A stretch of DNA of 64,000 bases from Aquabacter cavernae (GCF_003993795.1 NZ_RWKV01000008.1:310001-374000), one strand, 5' to 3'. Shown: positions 17,933-27,981, counted from the first letter of the stretch. The notes: generated by a model not told the origin, from the sequence alone. Translations and numbers: made by a program.

Positions 17933-18805
17933 ATGAGGTCATTCTTTCGCAGCTCAGCACTCGCCGCGGCGACCTGTGCCGCCGCGATGGTCGCGAGCGC
18001 AGGTGCGTGGGCCGGGATGGGGCAGCCCTCCGACTGGCAGATCAATCTCCAGGGCGCGGCGACCCCCGTCATGGAGAACATCCACTCCTTCAATATCTTC
18101 CTTCTGGTCATCATCACGGCCATCGTTCTGTTCGTGATGGTGCTGATCGCGATCGTGGTGGTGCGCTTCAACGAGCGCGCCAACCCGGTGCCCTCCAAGA
18201 CCTCGCACAATACCCTCATCGAGGTGGCGTGGACCGTGGTCCCGGTGCTGATCCTGGTGGCCATCGCCATCCCGTCCTTCCGCCTGCTGCACCAGGAACT
18301 GCACATCCCCGAGCCGGACATGACGGTGAAGGTGACGGGGCACCAGTGGTACTGGTCCTATGAATATCCGGACAATGGCGGCTTCGGCTTCGATTCGCTG
18401 ATGATTCCCGAGAAGGACCTGAAGCCGGGCCAGCCGCGCCTGCTGGCGGTGGACAATGAGGTGGTGGTGCCGGTCAACAAGACCGTGCGCATCCAGGTGA
18501 CCGCCGGTGACGTGATCCATTCCTTCGCGGTTCCCTCCTTCGGCGTTAAGATCGACGCGCTGCCCGGCCGCCTCAATGAGAGCTGGTTCAAGGCGACGCG
18601 CGAGGGCGTCTTCTACGGCCAGTGCTCCGAGCTGTGCGGCCGCGACCACGCCTACATGCCCATCGCGGTCCGCGTGGTGAGCGAGAACGAGTTCAACGCC
18701 TGGGCTGCCCAGGCGAAGCAGAAATACTCTGCCGCGCCCGCGCCGACCTCGGTCGCCGCTGCGCCTGCCGCCGACGGCCTGATGCGGGTCGCCGACGCCC
18801 AGTGA
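17933..18805 (+). CDS. coxB: cytochrome c oxidase subunit II
   Basis: 290 residues. A signal peptide (ending near AWA, residue 24) and two transmembrane helices precede a periplasmic cupredoxin domain. The binuclear CuA ligand set is intact: Cys231, Glu233, Cys235, His239 and Met242 in CSELCGRDHAYM, with the earlier histidine in VIHSFAVPSFGVK. It accepts electrons from cytochrome c for the aa3 oxidase. The ATG at 17933 follows GAGGGAGAGAAAG. First gene of the oxidase cluster, 127 bases before ctaD. Confidence 0.96.
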   Translation: MRSFFRSSALAAATCAAAMVASAGAWAGMGQPSDWQINLQGAATPVMENIHSFNIFLLVIITAIVLFVMVLIAIVVVRFNERANPVPSKTSHNTLIEVAWTVVPVLILVAIAIPSFRLLHQELHIPEPDMTVKVTGHQWYWSYEYPDNGGFGFDSLMIPEKDLKPGQPRLLAVDNEVVVPVNKTVRIQVTAGDVIHSFAVPSFGVKIDALPGRLNESWFKATREGVFYGQCSELCGRDHAYMPIAVRVVSENEFNAWAAQAKQKYSAAPAPTSVAAAPAADGLMRVADAQ

Positions 18806-18812
18806 CCCTTGA

Positions 18813-18860
18813 GGCCCGGCGCGCCGGGCCTTCGGACCGGGGGGCGGGAGCCCCCGGTCC
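18813..18860 (+). other. tandem GC hairpins between coxB and ctaD
   Basis: An 18-bp palindrome (half-site GGCCCGGCG, 18813-18830) is followed by a 10-bp stem GGACCGGGGG/CCCCCGGTCC with a 7-base loop (18834-18860). Neither has a T-run. They may protect the processed coxB message or reduce read-through. Confidence 0.5.
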
Positions 18861-18932
18861 GCGCGACCACAACGCAAGCCAGACGATAAAGACTGAAAGA
18901 CGGCAACGTCTCGACAGCTAAGGACGCACCCC

Positions 18933-20555
18933 ATGGCCACCGACGCGCACGCGGCGCACCACGAACCTCATGTCGCCGAGCACCACGGCGATCCCACCGG
19001 CTGGCGGCGTTGGGTGTTCTCCACCAATAACAAGGACATCGGGATCATGTACCTGATCTTCGCCATCGTGGCGGGGATCGTGGGCGGCGCCCTGTCCATC
19101 GGCATCCGTATGGAGCTGATGGAGCCGGGGCTGCAATATTTCAAGAATCCCCAGACCTTCAACGTGTTCACCACGGGCCACGGCCTCATCATGATCTTCT
19201 TCATGGTGATGCCCGCCTTGATCGGCGGCTACGGCAACTATTTCGTGCCGCTGATGATCGGCGCGCCGGACACCGCCTTCCCGCGCATCAACAACATCGC
19301 CTTCTGGCTGATGCCCCCGGCCTTCGGCCTCGCCATCATCTCGCTGTTCGTCGAGGGCGCGCCCGGCAGCGACGGCTTCGGCGGCGGCTGGACCATCTAT
19401 CCCCCGCTCTCGGGAAAGCTTGGCCATCCCGGCCCGGCCATGGACTTCCTGATCTTCGCGCTGCACATCGCCGGCGCGTCGTCCATCCTGGGCGCCATCA
19501 ACCTCATCACCACCATTCTGAACATGCGCGCCCCGGGCATGACGCTGCACAAGATGCCGCTGTTCGCCTGGTCGCAGCTCATCACCGCCTTCCTGCTGCT
19601 CCTGTCGCTGCCGGTGCTCGCGGGCGCCATCACCATGCTGCTGACGGACCGCAATTTCGGCACCACCTTCTTCGACCCGGCCGGCGGCGGCGACCCGATC
19701 CTGTTCCAGCATCTGTTCTGGTTCTTCGGCCACCCCGAGGTCTATATCCTCATTCTGCCGGGCTTCGGCCTCGTCTCCCACATCGTCTCCACCTTCTCCC
19801 GCAAGCCGGTGTTCGGCTATCTGGGCATGGCCTACGCCATGGTGGCCATCGGCGTGGTGGGCTTCGTGGTGTGGGCTCACCACATGTACACGGTGGGCCT
19901 TTCCGCTGCGACGCAGTCCTACTTCGTCGCCGCCACCATGATCATCGCGGTGCCCACGGGCGTGAAGATCTTCTCCTGGATCGCCACCATGTGGGGCGGC
20001 TCGGTGCAGTTCCGCACGCCCATGCTGTGGGCCATCGGCTTCATCTTCCTGTTCACCGTGGGCGGCGTGACGGGCGTGGTGCTCTCCAATGCGGGCATCG
20101 ACCGCTCGCTGCACGACACCTATTACGTGGTGGCGCACTTCCACTATGTGCTGTCGCTGGGCGCCGTGTTCGCCATCTTCGCGGGCTGGTATTACTGGTT
20201 CCCGAAGATGAGCGGCTACATGATCCCGGAATTCTGGGGCAAGCTGCACTTCTGGGTCACGTTCATCGGCGTGAACATGGTGTTCTTCCCGCAGCACTTC
20301 CTCGGCCTTGCGGGCATGCCGCGCCGGTATGTGGACTATCCCGATGCGTTCGCGCACTGGAACTACATCTCGTCCATCGGCTCCTACATTTCCGGCGTGG
20401 CGGTCATCATCTTCCTGATCGGCACCGTCGTGGCCTTCCGCCGCAAGGAGCTGGCCGGCCCCAATCCGTGGGGTCCGGGGGCGACCACCCTCGAATGGAC
20501 GATCAGCTCGCCGCCGCCCTTCCATCACTTCGACGTGCTGCCGCGCATCAAGTGA
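18933..20555 (+). CDS. ctaD: cytochrome c oxidase subunit I (aa3 type)
   Basis: 540 residues, twelve transmembrane helices. This subunit binds heme a, heme a3 and CuB and pumps protons. The segment [17 protein letters not shown] holds the D-channel glutamate and the CuB His-Tyr pair, the mark of A-type oxidases. The segments WAHHMYTVG and [12 protein letters not shown] supply the remaining metal-ligand histidines. Length matches alphaproteobacterial aa3 subunits. An AAGGA-type site precedes the ATG at 18933. Confidence 0.97.
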   Translation: MATDAHAAHHEPHVAEHHGDPTGWRRWVFSTNNKDIGIMYLIFAIVAGIVGGALSIGIRMELMEPGLQYFKNPQTFNVFTTGHGLIMIFFMVMPALIGGYGNYFVPLMIGAPDTAFPRINNIAFWLMPPAFGLAIISLFVEGAPGSDGFGGGWTIYPPLSGKLGHPGPAMDFLIFALHIAGASSILGAINLITTILNMRAPGMTLHKMPLFAWSQLITAFLLLLSLPVLAGAITMLLTDRNFGTTFFDPAGGGDPILFQHLFWFFGHPEVYILILPGFGLVSHIVSTFSRKPVFGYLGMAYAMVAIGVVGFVVWAHHMYTVGLSAATQSYFVAATMIIAVPTGVKIFSWIATMWGGSVQFRTPMLWAIGFIFLFTVGGVTGVVLSNAGIDRSLHDTYYVVAHFHYVLSLGAVFAIFAGWYYWFPKMSGYMIPEFWGKLHFWVTFIGVNMVFFPQHFLGLAGMPRRYVDYPDAFAHWNYISSIGSYISGVAVIIFLIGTVVAFRRKELAGPNPWGPGATTLEWTISSPPPFHHFDVLPRIK

Positions 20556-20714
20556 GGAGAGATGCGCCCCGGCGGGCCGGCCTCTGCCGGGATCGCCGGG
20601 TCGCTCATGGCCCGTGTGGCCATGCCGCCTTCCCGCCCTGCGCTATTCCGCCGGGCGGCCGCGGCGAATAAGGTGAGCCCCGATTGACGGGGCTCAAAAT
20701 CGGGCCCTTGACGG

Positions 20715-20737
20715 GAAGCGCTCTGCCGGAGCGCTTC
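20715..20737 (+). other. hairpin in the ctaB leader
   Basis: The stem GAAGCGCTC/GAGCGCTTC (9 bp) has a 5-base loop, 54 bases before the ctaB start. A second, imperfect CCCGAT/ATCGGG stem lies just upstream (about 20678-20705). No T-run follows, so an attenuating or stabilising role is more likely than termination. Confidence 0.4.
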
Positions 20738-20791
20738 GAGATGGGGCTCGGAAGGCATGGCCTTTGCGGGTCGTGCCGGGACACGTCGAAT

Positions 20792-21727
20792 ATGAGTGAC
20801 GCCAGCGTGAGCATGAACGAAAGCACCACCGCCACGGACATGGCGGGCGGAATGGCATCTCCCGGAGATTACATCGCGCTCCTGAAGCCGCGTGTGATGT
20901 CCCTGGTGGTGTTCACCGCCCTGGTGGGGCTTGTGCGCGCGCCCGACCATGTCCATCCCGTCATCGCCTTCACCGCCATCCTGTGCATCGCCGTGGGCGC
21001 GGGCGCGGCGGGCGCGTTGAACATGTGGTGGGACGCGGACATCGACGCCATCATGTCCCGCACCCGGCGGCGCCCCATTCCGTCCGGCCGCGTGACCCCG
21101 CGCGAGGCGCTCGCCTTCGGCCTGACCCTGTCCGGCTTCTCGGTGGTGGTGCTGGGCCTTCTGGTGAACGTGCTGTCGGCGGCGCTGCTGGCCTTCACCA
21201 TTTTCTTCTACGTGGTCATCTACACCATGTGGCTGAAGCGCTCGACGCCGCAGAACATCGTCATCGGCGGCGCGGCGGGAGCCTTCCCGCCCATGGTCGC
21301 CTGGGCGGCCGCGTCCGGCAGCGTGAGCCTTGAGAGCCTGCTTCTGGTCGCCATCATCTTCTTCTGGACCCCGCCGCATTTCTGGGCGCTCGCCCTCTAT
21401 CGCGCGGACGATTATGCGCGGGCGGGCGTGCCCATGCTGCCGGTGACGGCGGGCGCCAACGAAACGCGCCGCCAGATCCTGCTCTACACCCTCTTTTTGG
21501 TGCCGCTGGCCTTCTCGCCGGTCCTGCTGGGCTATGCGGGCATCGCCTATGGCGTGGTCTCCGCCGTGACTGGCCTCGGCATGGTGTGGCTCGCCATCTC
21601 CGTCTACCGCACCCGCACGGGTGAGGCGGCGGTCAAGGCGGCGCGGCGCCTGTTCGGTTTCTCCATTCTCTATCTCTTCCTGCTCTTCGCCACGCTGCTG
21701 GTTGAAGCGTTCATTCCGGGGATTTGA
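20792..21727 (+). CDS. ctaB: protoheme IX farnesyltransferase (heme O synthase)
   Basis: 311 residues, UbiA prenyltransferase family with about nine membrane helices. It converts heme b to heme o, the precursor of heme a for the oxidase. The segment [20 protein letters not shown] is the conserved aspartate-rich prenyl-diphosphate motif. The ATG at 20792 ([12 protein letters not shown]) is chosen because the more upstream in-frame sequence overlaps the leader hairpins. It is followed after 3 bases by the CoxF-like gene. Confidence 0.95.
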   Translation: MSDASVSMNESTTATDMAGGMASPGDYIALLKPRVMSLVVFTALVGLVRAPDHVHPVIAFTAILCIAVGAGAAGALNMWWDADIDAIMSRTRRRPIPSGRVTPREALAFGLTLSGFSVVVLGLLVNVLSAALLAFTIFFYVVIYTMWLKRSTPQNIVIGGAAGAFPPMVAWAAASGSVSLESLLLVAIIFFWTPPHFWALALYRADDYARAGVPMLPVTAGANETRRQILLYTLFLVPLAFSPVLLGYAGIAYGVVSAVTGLGMVWLAISVYRTRTGEAAVKAARRLFGFSILYLFLLFATLLVEAFIPGI

Positions 21728-21730
21728 GGC

Positions 21731-21916
21731 ATGGCGAAGGATGACAAGCCGCCCCCACCCGGCCGGGTGGATGGTGTGGTGTTGACGCCGGAGCAGAAGC
21801 GCCGGCGCCGGGCGCGGTCCATCGCGATCGCCTCGGTGCTCGGGTTCCTGGTGCTGCTGTTCTATGTGGTGACGATCGTGAAACTGGGGCCGAGCGTACT
21901 GAACCGGCCCCTCTGA
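21731..21916 (+). CDS. small CoxF-like membrane protein
   Basis: 61 residues: a charged N-terminus with the stretch KRRRRARS, one transmembrane helix (IAIASVLGFLVLLFYVVTIV), and a short tail. Small single-span proteins occupy this slot between ctaB and ctaG in many alphaproteobacteria and are usually called CoxF or hypothetical. Position, 3 bases after ctaB and 9 before ctaG, implies a part in oxidase assembly or stability. No catalytic motif is visible. Confidence 0.8.
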   Translation: MAKDDKPPPPGRVDGVVLTPEQKRRRRARSIAIASVLGFLVLLFYVVTIVKLGPSVLNRPL

Positions 21917-21925
21917 CAAGGACGG

Positions 21926-22552
21926 ATGGACGTGGGAGACGACAGAAACAGGCAAGGCGGGGCAGAGCAGGGGGCACGCAAGGCGCCGCGCCACATGCTC
22001 GTCGCGACCGCATGCGTGCTGTTCGTCGCTGCCATGGTGGGGGTCTCCTACGCCGCCGTTCCGCTCTACGCCATGTTCTGCAGCCTCACCGGCTTCGGCG
22101 GCGCGCCGCGCGTGAGCACGGCCAAGCCCGAGGGAATTTCGGAGCGGACCGTTACCGTGCGCTTCGACGCCAATGTGGCGCCGGGCCTGCCCTGGGTGTT
22201 CAAGCCGGAGCAGGCCTCCGTGACCGTGAAGGTGGGCGAGACCAAGCTGGTCTATTTCCGCGCGGAGAACACCTTCAACACCGCCACCACCGGACAGGCC
22301 ACCTACAATGTGACGCCCGGCAATGGCGGCTTCTATTTCGTGAAGATGCAGTGCTTCTGCTTCAACGAGCAGGTGCTGCAGCCCGGCGAAGTGCTGGACA
22401 TGCCGGTTGTCTTCTACATCGATCCCGCCATTGAGCAGGACGAGGACATGTCTTCGCTGAAGACTGTGACCCTTTCCTACACCTTCTTCCCCGCCAAGAC
22501 GCAGGCTCCCAAGGCCGCGTCCGCCGGGGAGGGGGCCGGAAAGGGCGGGTGA
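21926..22552 (+). CDS. ctaG: cytochrome c oxidase assembly protein Cox11/CtaG
   Basis: 208 residues. One N-terminal membrane anchor (MLVATACVLFVAAMVGVSYA) is followed by a periplasmic beta domain. The copper-binding motif CFCFNEQ is present, along with YAMFCSLTGFGG near the membrane. The protein delivers copper to the CuB site of subunit I. It lies between the CoxF-like gene and ctaE, the usual order. Confidence 0.95.
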   Translation: MDVGDDRNRQGGAEQGARKAPRHMLVATACVLFVAAMVGVSYAAVPLYAMFCSLTGFGGAPRVSTAKPEGISERTVTVRFDANVAPGLPWVFKPEQASVTVKVGETKLVYFRAENTFNTATTGQATYNVTPGNGGFYFVKMQCFCFNEQVLQPGEVLDMPVVFYIDPAIEQDEDMSSLKTVTLSYTFFPAKTQAPKAASAGEGAGKGG

Positions 22553-22649
22553 GGAACGCCAGCCCGAACGGCGCGGCGCCAAGAACATAAGTGCAGCAGG
22601 GCCGACGGCCCGGTACGAATTGGGATAGCTGGAAGGGGAGGCCGTCGGA

Positions 22650-23486
22650 ATGGCCGAGGCACACGTCAAGCAGCACGACTACCATCTGGTGGAGCCGAGC
22701 CCGTGGCCCATCGTCGGTGCGGTCTCGGCCTTCATCCTCACCGTGGGTGCGGTGGTGTGGATGCACGGGGGCACCACCATTCCCATGATCGTCGGGTTCG
22801 TGGGCGTGCTCTACACCATGTTCGGCTGGTGGCGGGACCTGATCCGCGAAGGCGCGAAGGGCTTCCATACCCCCGTGGTGGCCATCGGCTTCCGCTATGG
22901 GATGATCCTGTTCATCGCCTCAGAGGTGATGTTCTTCGTCGCGTGGTTCTGGGCCTTCTTCGATGCCGCCCTGTTCGTGAACGAGGGCATCAATTTCGCC
23001 CGCGTGGAGGTGACCGGCGGCGTGTGGCCGCCCCACGGCATCGAGGCGCTGGACCCCTGGCACCTGCCGCTACTCAACACCCTCATCCTGCTTACCTCGG
23101 GCACCACGGTCACCTGGGCGCACCATGCGCTGCTGGAGAATGACCGCGAGGGGCTTAAGTGGGGCCTCGTCTGCACCGTGGTTCTGGGCGTGCTGTTCAG
23201 CATGTGCCAGGCTTACGAATATTCTCACGTCCATTTCGGCTTCTCGGGCAACATCTACGGCGCGACCTTCTTCATGGCGACCGGCTTCCACGGCTTCCAT
23301 GTGATCGTCGGCACCATCTTCCTGGCGGTGTGCCTGGGCCGGGCCCTGGCCAGCCATTTCACGCCGGAGCGTCATTTCGGCTTCGAAGCGGCCGCTTGGT
23401 ACTGGCACTTCGTGGACGTGGTCTGGCTGTTCCTGTTCGCCTTCATCTATGTGTGGGCGGCCAGCGGCAGCGCCGGCCACGGCTGA
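22650..23486 (+). CDS. ctaE: cytochrome c oxidase subunit III
   Basis: 278 residues with seven predicted transmembrane helices. Typical segments include [38 protein letters not shown] and [20 protein letters not shown] near the C-terminus. Subunit III stabilises the oxygen-reducing core and contributes to proton uptake. The start at 22650 is preceded by GGAAGGGGAGG. It ends the oxidase structural genes. Confidence 0.96.
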   Translation: MAEAHVKQHDYHLVEPSPWPIVGAVSAFILTVGAVVWMHGGTTIPMIVGFVGVLYTMFGWWRDLIREGAKGFHTPVVAIGFRYGMILFIASEVMFFVAWFWAFFDAALFVNEGINFARVEVTGGVWPPHGIEALDPWHLPLLNTLILLTSGTTVTWAHHALLENDREGLKWGLVCTVVLGVLFSMCQAYEYSHVHFGFSGNIYGATFFMATGFHGFHVIVGTIFLAVCLGRALASHFTPERHFGFEAAAWYWHFVDVVWLFLFAFIYVWAASGSAGHG

Positions 23487-23611
23487 CGGCGCGCCGTCTT
23501 TCCCTCGGTACCGGTCCTCAGACCGGGCCGGGCGGGTTTTCTTCTCCCGCCGCGCGGGCTGAACCAAGGGCATCGTGCGTCCAGCTCACGACCCTTGGCC
23601 CTGCAGCCAGC

Positions 23612-23643
23612 ACGGGGCGGCATTTACCGCCCCGTTCCTGTTT
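23612..23643 (+). terminator. probable terminator after the oxidase genes
   Basis: The perfect 9-bp stem ACGGGGCGG/CCGCCCCGT has a 6-base loop and is followed by TCCTGTTT. It lies between ctaE and the DUF983 gene and may separate the two transcription units or cause partial read-through. Confidence 0.6.
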
Positions 23644-23667
23644 AAGGCCCGCCGGCTGAGGCCCGCC

Positions 23668-24057
23668 ATGTCCATGAGCCCCTATCATTCGCCCGTCTCC
23701 CCGGTGGCCGCCGGTCTGTCCTGCCGCTGCCCGCGCTGCGGGAAGGGGCTGCTGTTCAAGGGCTTCCTCGACATCGCACCCAAATGCGAGTCCTGCGGCC
23801 TGGATTATGGCTTCATCGACGCCGGAGACGGGCCGGCCGTGTTCGTCATCCTCATTGCGGGCTTCGTGGTGGTGGCCCTGGCCTTCTGGGTGGAGGCGAC
23901 GTGGCGGCCGCCGCTCTGGGTGCATGCGCTCCTCTGGATCCCCGCCATATTGGTGGCGACGCTCGGGCTGCTGCGTCCGCTGAAGGCGACGCTGATCGCC
24001 TTTCAATTCCGCAACAAGGCAGCCGAAGGCAGGCTGGAGCAGCGCTCGGGCGAATGA
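23668..24057 (+). CDS. DUF983 membrane protein
   Basis: 129 residues. Two CxxC pairs near the N-terminus (CRCPRCG and CESC) suggest a zinc ribbon, followed by two membrane helices (VFVILIAGFVVVALAFWV and a second from LWIPAILVATLGLL). DUF983 proteins occur next to the SURF1 gene in alphaproteobacterial oxidase clusters, which implies an assembly role that is not biochemically defined. Its TGA overlaps the SURF1 start (ATGA), so the two are translationally coupled. Confidence 0.85.
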   Translation: MSMSPYHSPVSPVAAGLSCRCPRCGKGLLFKGFLDIAPKCESCGLDYGFIDAGDGPAVFVILIAGFVVVALAFWVEATWRPPLWVHALLWIPAILVATLGLLRPLKATLIAFQFRNKAAEGRLEQRSGE

Positions 24058-24818
24058 ACGCGCGCGGGCTCCTTCTCCCGACCCTTGCCGCCCTCGTCGT
24101 GCTGGGCGTGCTGGTGGGACTCGGGACATGGCAGATGGAACGGCTCGCCTGGAAAACCGAGCTGGTCGCCCAGGTGCGGGCGCGCACTTCCGAGCGGCCC
24201 ATTCCCGCGCCGCCCCCCCGCGAATGGCCCGATATCGACCGGGCGCAGGATGAATATCTGCCCGTCACCGCCTCCGGCCGGTTCGATCACGGGCGGGAGA
24301 CCTTGATCTATACGGTCCTCTCCGACCCCAAGGGGCCTTTCAAAGGGCCCGGTTATCTGGTGATCACGCCCCTCATGCAGGCGGACGGATCGGCCATCCT
24401 CGTCAATCGCGGCTTCGTGCCTGAGGACCGGCGCAATCCCACCACCCGCGCGGCGGGGCAGGTGGAGGGGCCGGTGACGGTGACCGGCCTGCTGCGTCTG
24501 CCGGAGGAGGCCAACTGGTTCGTTCCGGACAATGCGCCGGAGCGCAATGCCTGGTTCCGGCGCGACCCGGAAGAGATCGGCCGTGCCCGGGGCCTTGCCC
24601 GCGTGGCGCCCTTCACCATCGATGCGGACGGCACGCCCAATCCCGGCGGCCTGCCGCAGGGCGGCGAGACGCGCCTGAGCTTCCCCAACAAGCACCTGGA
24701 ATATGCGCTCACATGGTACGGCCTCGCCGTGACACTGGTGGGCGTCTATGTGGCTTTCGTGATCACCCGCCTGAGGGGGCGGCGTGATGATCTCGACGCG
24801 CCGCGCGCGGCGGACTGA
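24054..24818 (+). CDS. SURF1 family oxidase assembly protein
   Basis: 254 residues with one membrane helix at each end (LLLPTLAALVVLGVLVGLGTW and YGLAVTLVGVYVAFVI) and a periplasmic domain between. The N-terminal GTWQMERLAWK and the segment ILVNRGFVPEDRR are SURF1 signatures. SURF1 assists heme a insertion into subunit I. The start overlaps the DUF983 stop by 4 bases. Confidence 0.93.
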   Translation: MNARGLLLPTLAALVVLGVLVGLGTWQMERLAWKTELVAQVRARTSERPIPAPPPREWPDIDRAQDEYLPVTASGRFDHGRETLIYTVLSDPKGPFKGPGYLVITPLMQADGSAILVNRGFVPEDRRNPTTRAAGQVEGPVTVTGLLRLPEEANWFVPDNAPERNAWFRRDPEEIGRARGLARVAPFTIDADGTPNPGGLPQGGETRLSFPNKHLEYALTWYGLAVTLVGVYVAFVITRLRGRRDDLDAPRAAD

Positions 24819-24911
24819 CCGCAATCGTTCGCTGCGCCCTCCGGTCCGCTTCCCGTCCCGCTGCAACGCGGCATAGGATCAGTGCGGCACGGACGGTGGA
24901 GCGGAGCGAAG

Positions 24912-26157
24912 ATGGCGCAGAGGGTGGATGTTCTCGTCCTCGGGGCGGGCATGGTCGGCGTGTCCACGGCGCTTCATCTGCGCCGCCTGGGGCTGTCCGT
25001 GGTGCTGGTGGACCGTCGCGCGCCGGGGGAGGAGACCTCGTCGGGCAATGCCGGGGTGGTGGAGGGCAGCGCCCTCTTTCCCGTCTCCTTTCCCCGCGAT
25101 CTCGCCATCCTGGCGCGCCACGCCCTGAAGCTGGCGCCTCAAAGCAATTACCGGCTCGGTGCCTTGCCGGGCCTCATGCCGTGGATTCATGCCTATTTCC
25201 AGGCCTCCTCCCCCCCGGCGCTGGCGCGCAGCGCGCGGGAGCTTCGGCCCCTTATGGCGCGGGCACGGGACGACCATCGCACCCTTGCGGCCGAGGCGGG
25301 GGCGAGCGACCTGCTCACGCCCACCGGCTGGGTGAAGATCTACCGTTCGGAAGCGGACTATGCCTCCGCCGGGCCGGAGCGGGAGCTGGCCCAGGCGCTC
25401 CAGGTGCCGTTCGAGGCCCTGGATATCGCCGGTGTGCTGCGCCTTGAGCCCCATCTGCGGCCCGACTTCCTGCGCGGCACCTTCTGGCCGGACTGCGACA
25501 ATTGCAGTGATCCGGGCGGGCTGGTGAAAGCCTATGCGGCCCTGTTCGAGGCCGAGGGCGGGCTGCTGCTGCAGGGGGACGCGCGCACCCTCTCCCGCCA
25601 GGGATCACGCTGGCGGGTGGCCTGCGCGGCCGGTCCCGTGGAGGCGGAGCGGGCGGTCCTGTGCCTCGGCCCCTGGAGCATGGACCTGTTCTCCAGCCTG
25701 GGCCTGCGCCTGCCGTTCGCGGTCAAGCGCGGCTATCACCTGCATTTCCCGCCGGAGCCGGGCGCCACGCTGTCGCGCGCCGTGGTGGACCGGGCCGGCG
25801 GCTTCTGCCTGCAATGGACCCGTTTCGGCGTGCGCGCCACCACGGGGATCGAATTCGCCCTGCGAGACGATCCACCGGACCGGCGGCAGGCGGATCTCGT
25901 GGCCCCCCTCGCGCGGAAGCTGTTTCCCATGGGGCCCGCGCATGAGGCCGAGCCTTGGCTCGGCCGGCGCCCGGCCTTTCCCGATTCCAAGCCGGTTGTC
26001 GGCCCCGCACCGGGGCAGCCGGGCCTGTTCCTCAATTTTCGGACACAGCCACTGGGGCTTCACGCTCGGCCCTACCACCGGCCGCCTGCTGGCGCAGATG
26101 ATGAGCGGGGCGACCCCGTTCACCGACCCCGCTCCTTATGCGGCGAGCCGGTTCTAG
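24912..26157 (+). pseudogene. DadA-like FAD-dependent amino-acid dehydrogenase, frameshifted near the 3' end
   Basis: The frame starts with a FAD-binding fold (VDVLVLGAGMVGVSTALHLR) and runs as a D-amino-acid dehydrogenase/glycine-oxidase-like protein to about base 26036. There a run of four T residues (26036-26039) where three would keep the frame shifts the reading to +1. The next frame then supplies the expected family ending (GHSHWGFTLGPTTGRLL) and a stop at 26155-26157. Without the extra T the product would be 414 residues, close to the family norm of ~430. Either this is a recent inactivating mutation or a sequencing error. The unshifted frame runs on for about 190 unrelated residues into the opposite-strand neighbour. 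Confidence 0.85.
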
Positions 26158-26164
26158 AGCGTTT

Positions 26165-26188
26165 CCGACCGCGCTGTGGCGCGGTCGG
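26165..26188. terminator. shared hairpin between convergent genes
   Basis: The perfect 10-bp stem CCGACCGCGC/GCGCGGTCGG has a 4-base loop, midway between the ends of two convergent genes. T-runs are weak on both sides, so its strength as a terminator is uncertain. Confidence 0.5.
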
Positions 26189-26192
26189 CGCT

Positions 26193-26705
26193 TCAGCGGG
26201 TGAAGAAGGCCCGCGGGCTCTGCCCCTCGCGCATATAGGCCCAGAAGGCGACGGCGCCGATCACCTGGGAGAGGATGGCCGGAAACAGGCTGGCCAGGGC
26301 TTCCGCCGAGAGGCCCTCCGGCGAAATGGCGCCGCGAATGCCGAACTGGCAGACGGCGGAGATCGCCACCCATACGGCGAGCAGGATGGGCGCTGCGGTC
26401 AGGGCAACGCGCAGGCGCATCACCGTGAAGACCACGAAGGCGGCGGACCAGGCGAACAACGCTACTTGGGGAATGACGCCGAAACGCAGGATCTGGCTCT
26501 GGAGGCTGGGGCCGGAGAGGGCATCCACGATGGCGGAACCGGCGGCCTGCGGGCCGATGGTGGCGATGAGGGTGAAGGGCATGGCGATTTGCGACGCCGT
26601 GATGCCGCAGGCGCACCAGAAGATGATGGCCAGAAGGCCCTTCAGACCGGGGCCGGAGGGATCGCGGCGTCGTCGCGTGGAGAGGACAGGAGGAACGGCG
26701 CTCAT
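26193..26705 (-). CDS. unrecognised four-helix membrane protein
   Basis: 170 residues with a basic N-terminus (LSTRRRRD) and four hydrophobic segments: LLAIIFWCACGITASQI, VALFAWSAAFVVFTVM, ILLAVWVAISAVCQFG and a last one around SQVIGAVAFWAY. I do not recognise a family. It converges on the DadA-like gene, and the P1 peptidase gene lies 88 bases upstream on the same strand. The ATG at 26705 gives a compact start; an upstream in-frame codon would add 17 residues. Confidence 0.6.
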   Translation of the reverse strand: MSAVPPVLSTRRRRDPSGPGLKGLLAIIFWCACGITASQIAMPFTLIATIGPQAAGSAIVDALSGPSLQSQILRFGVIPQVALFAWSAAFVVFTVMRLRVALTAAPILLAVWVAISAVCQFGIRGAISPEGLSAEALASLFPAILSQVIGAVAFWAYMREGQSPRAFFTR

Positions 26706-26793
26706 GATCGGTTTCGCATGGCCTCGGTTTGAAAACGGCTCCCAGGCTGGCGGCAAGAGCCGCCGGCTTCAAGGGAGGCGCGGGAATGTCCCC

Positions 26794-27801
26794 TCAGGCG
26801 CGCGCCGCGAACAGGTCGCGCCAGGCGGGCAGGGCATTGGCATAGGGCAAAGCGCGCGCTTCGTACACCGCGCGGGCCACGGCCCGGGCCATCACCAGGG
26901 CCGCCGTCGCGCCCAGCGTTGCCTCCAGGCGCAGGTCCACCTCCGCCGCGTTGCGTCCCGTGGCCACCGAGAACACGCAGTCTCCGTCCAGCGGCGTATG
27001 GACCGGGAAGAGGGAGAGGGCGAAGCCGTCCTGTGCCATCACCGCGAAGCGGCGGGCCTGGGCGGGGCTGAGGGTCGCGTCCGTGGCGATGATGCCGATG
27101 GTGGTGGCGGCGCGGGTGGCGCCGGTCTTCAGGGGCGGTGCGCGGCTTTCGTCCGGCCATACGGGCGGCAGGCCGAGGCCGCCGAACTCGCCGTCCCGTT
27201 CATAAGGCGCGGCGCGCAGATGGGGGCCGCCGCCGATGAGCGGAGAGCCCACCGCATTCACCGCCACCAGCGCGCCCACCACATGGCCCGAGGCCGTGAC
27301 GGCGGAAGCGGAGCCGAGCCCGCCCTTCACTCCGGCGCAGCACGCGCCGGTGCCGGCGCCCACGCTGCCGAGGGCGAAGGCGCCGTCCGTGGCCGCGTCG
27401 AGCGCCGCCCGCGCGAAGGTCCGATAGGGCGGCTCGCTGCCCCACGCCTTGTCGCCCCCGTTCAGCAGGTCGAACAGGATGGCGGCGGGCACGATGGGCA
27501 CGCGGGCAGGGCCCACCGCAAAGCCCCTGCCATGCGCGGCCAGCCAATCCATGGCGCCGGAGGCAGCATCGAGGCCGAAGGCGGAGCCGCCGGACAGGAC
27601 GATGGCATCCACCCTGTCCACCGAGGCGCCGGGGGCGAGGAGGTCGGTCTCGCGCGTTCCGGGGCTGCCCCCGCGCACGTCCACCCCGGCAATGGAAGGC
27701 GTCTCGCACAGGAGCACGGTGGTGCCTGAACCGAGGGCGAGGTCGCCCGCATGGCCCACGGCGAGGCCCGGCACGTCGGTGATGAGATTGAGATGGGCCA
27801 T
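26794..27801 (-). CDS. P1 (DmpA/NylC-like) family peptidase
   Basis: 335 residues, N-terminal-nucleophile amidohydrolase of the L-aminopeptidase/D-esterase family, which self-cleaves into two chains. Typical blocks are ITDVPGLAVGHA near the start, DAIVLSGGSAFGLDAASG, and KGGLGSAS at about residue 164. The block TTIGIIATDATL, with Thr233/Thr234, is where family members carry the nucleophile; I infer that from memory of NylC. Substrates range from short peptides to beta-peptides and nylon oligomers, so the role here is open. The ATG at 27801 starts the conserved part (MAHLNLITDVPG). Divergent from ccdA. Confidence 0.85.
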   Translation of the reverse strand: MAHLNLITDVPGLAVGHAGDLALGSGTTVLLCETPSIAGVDVRGGSPGTRETDLLAPGASVDRVDAIVLSGGSAFGLDAASGAMDWLAAHGRGFAVGPARVPIVPAAILFDLLNGGDKAWGSEPPYRTFARAALDAATDGAFALGSVGAGTGACCAGVKGGLGSASAVTASGHVVGALVAVNAVGSPLIGGGPHLRAAPYERDGEFGGLGLPPVWPDESRAPPLKTGATRAATTIGIIATDATLSPAQARRFAVMAQDGFALSLFPVHTPLDGDCVFSVATGRNAAEVDLRLEATLGATAALVMARAVARAVYEARALPYANALPAWRDLFAARA

Positions 27802-27981
27802 GGATCGCTCCGCTCTGCATCCTGCTTGCCGAAACCGGGCGCGGACTGCAACGGCATTCGCCGGGAGATCCCACGGGGAGGCGTCACGGCAGGGGCACCT
27901 CACAGAGGTTTGGCATCACATCGGGGCGATCAGGGATGGAGCGGACTTGCCCGCGCACGCGGACCGGGCCATAGCCCCCTC

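Noticed and set aside
25661-26732. C-terminal 190-residue extension of the DadA-like protein
   Set aside because: It arises from the frameshift at 26036-26039 and runs antisense to the neighbouring membrane-protein gene; it has no homology features.
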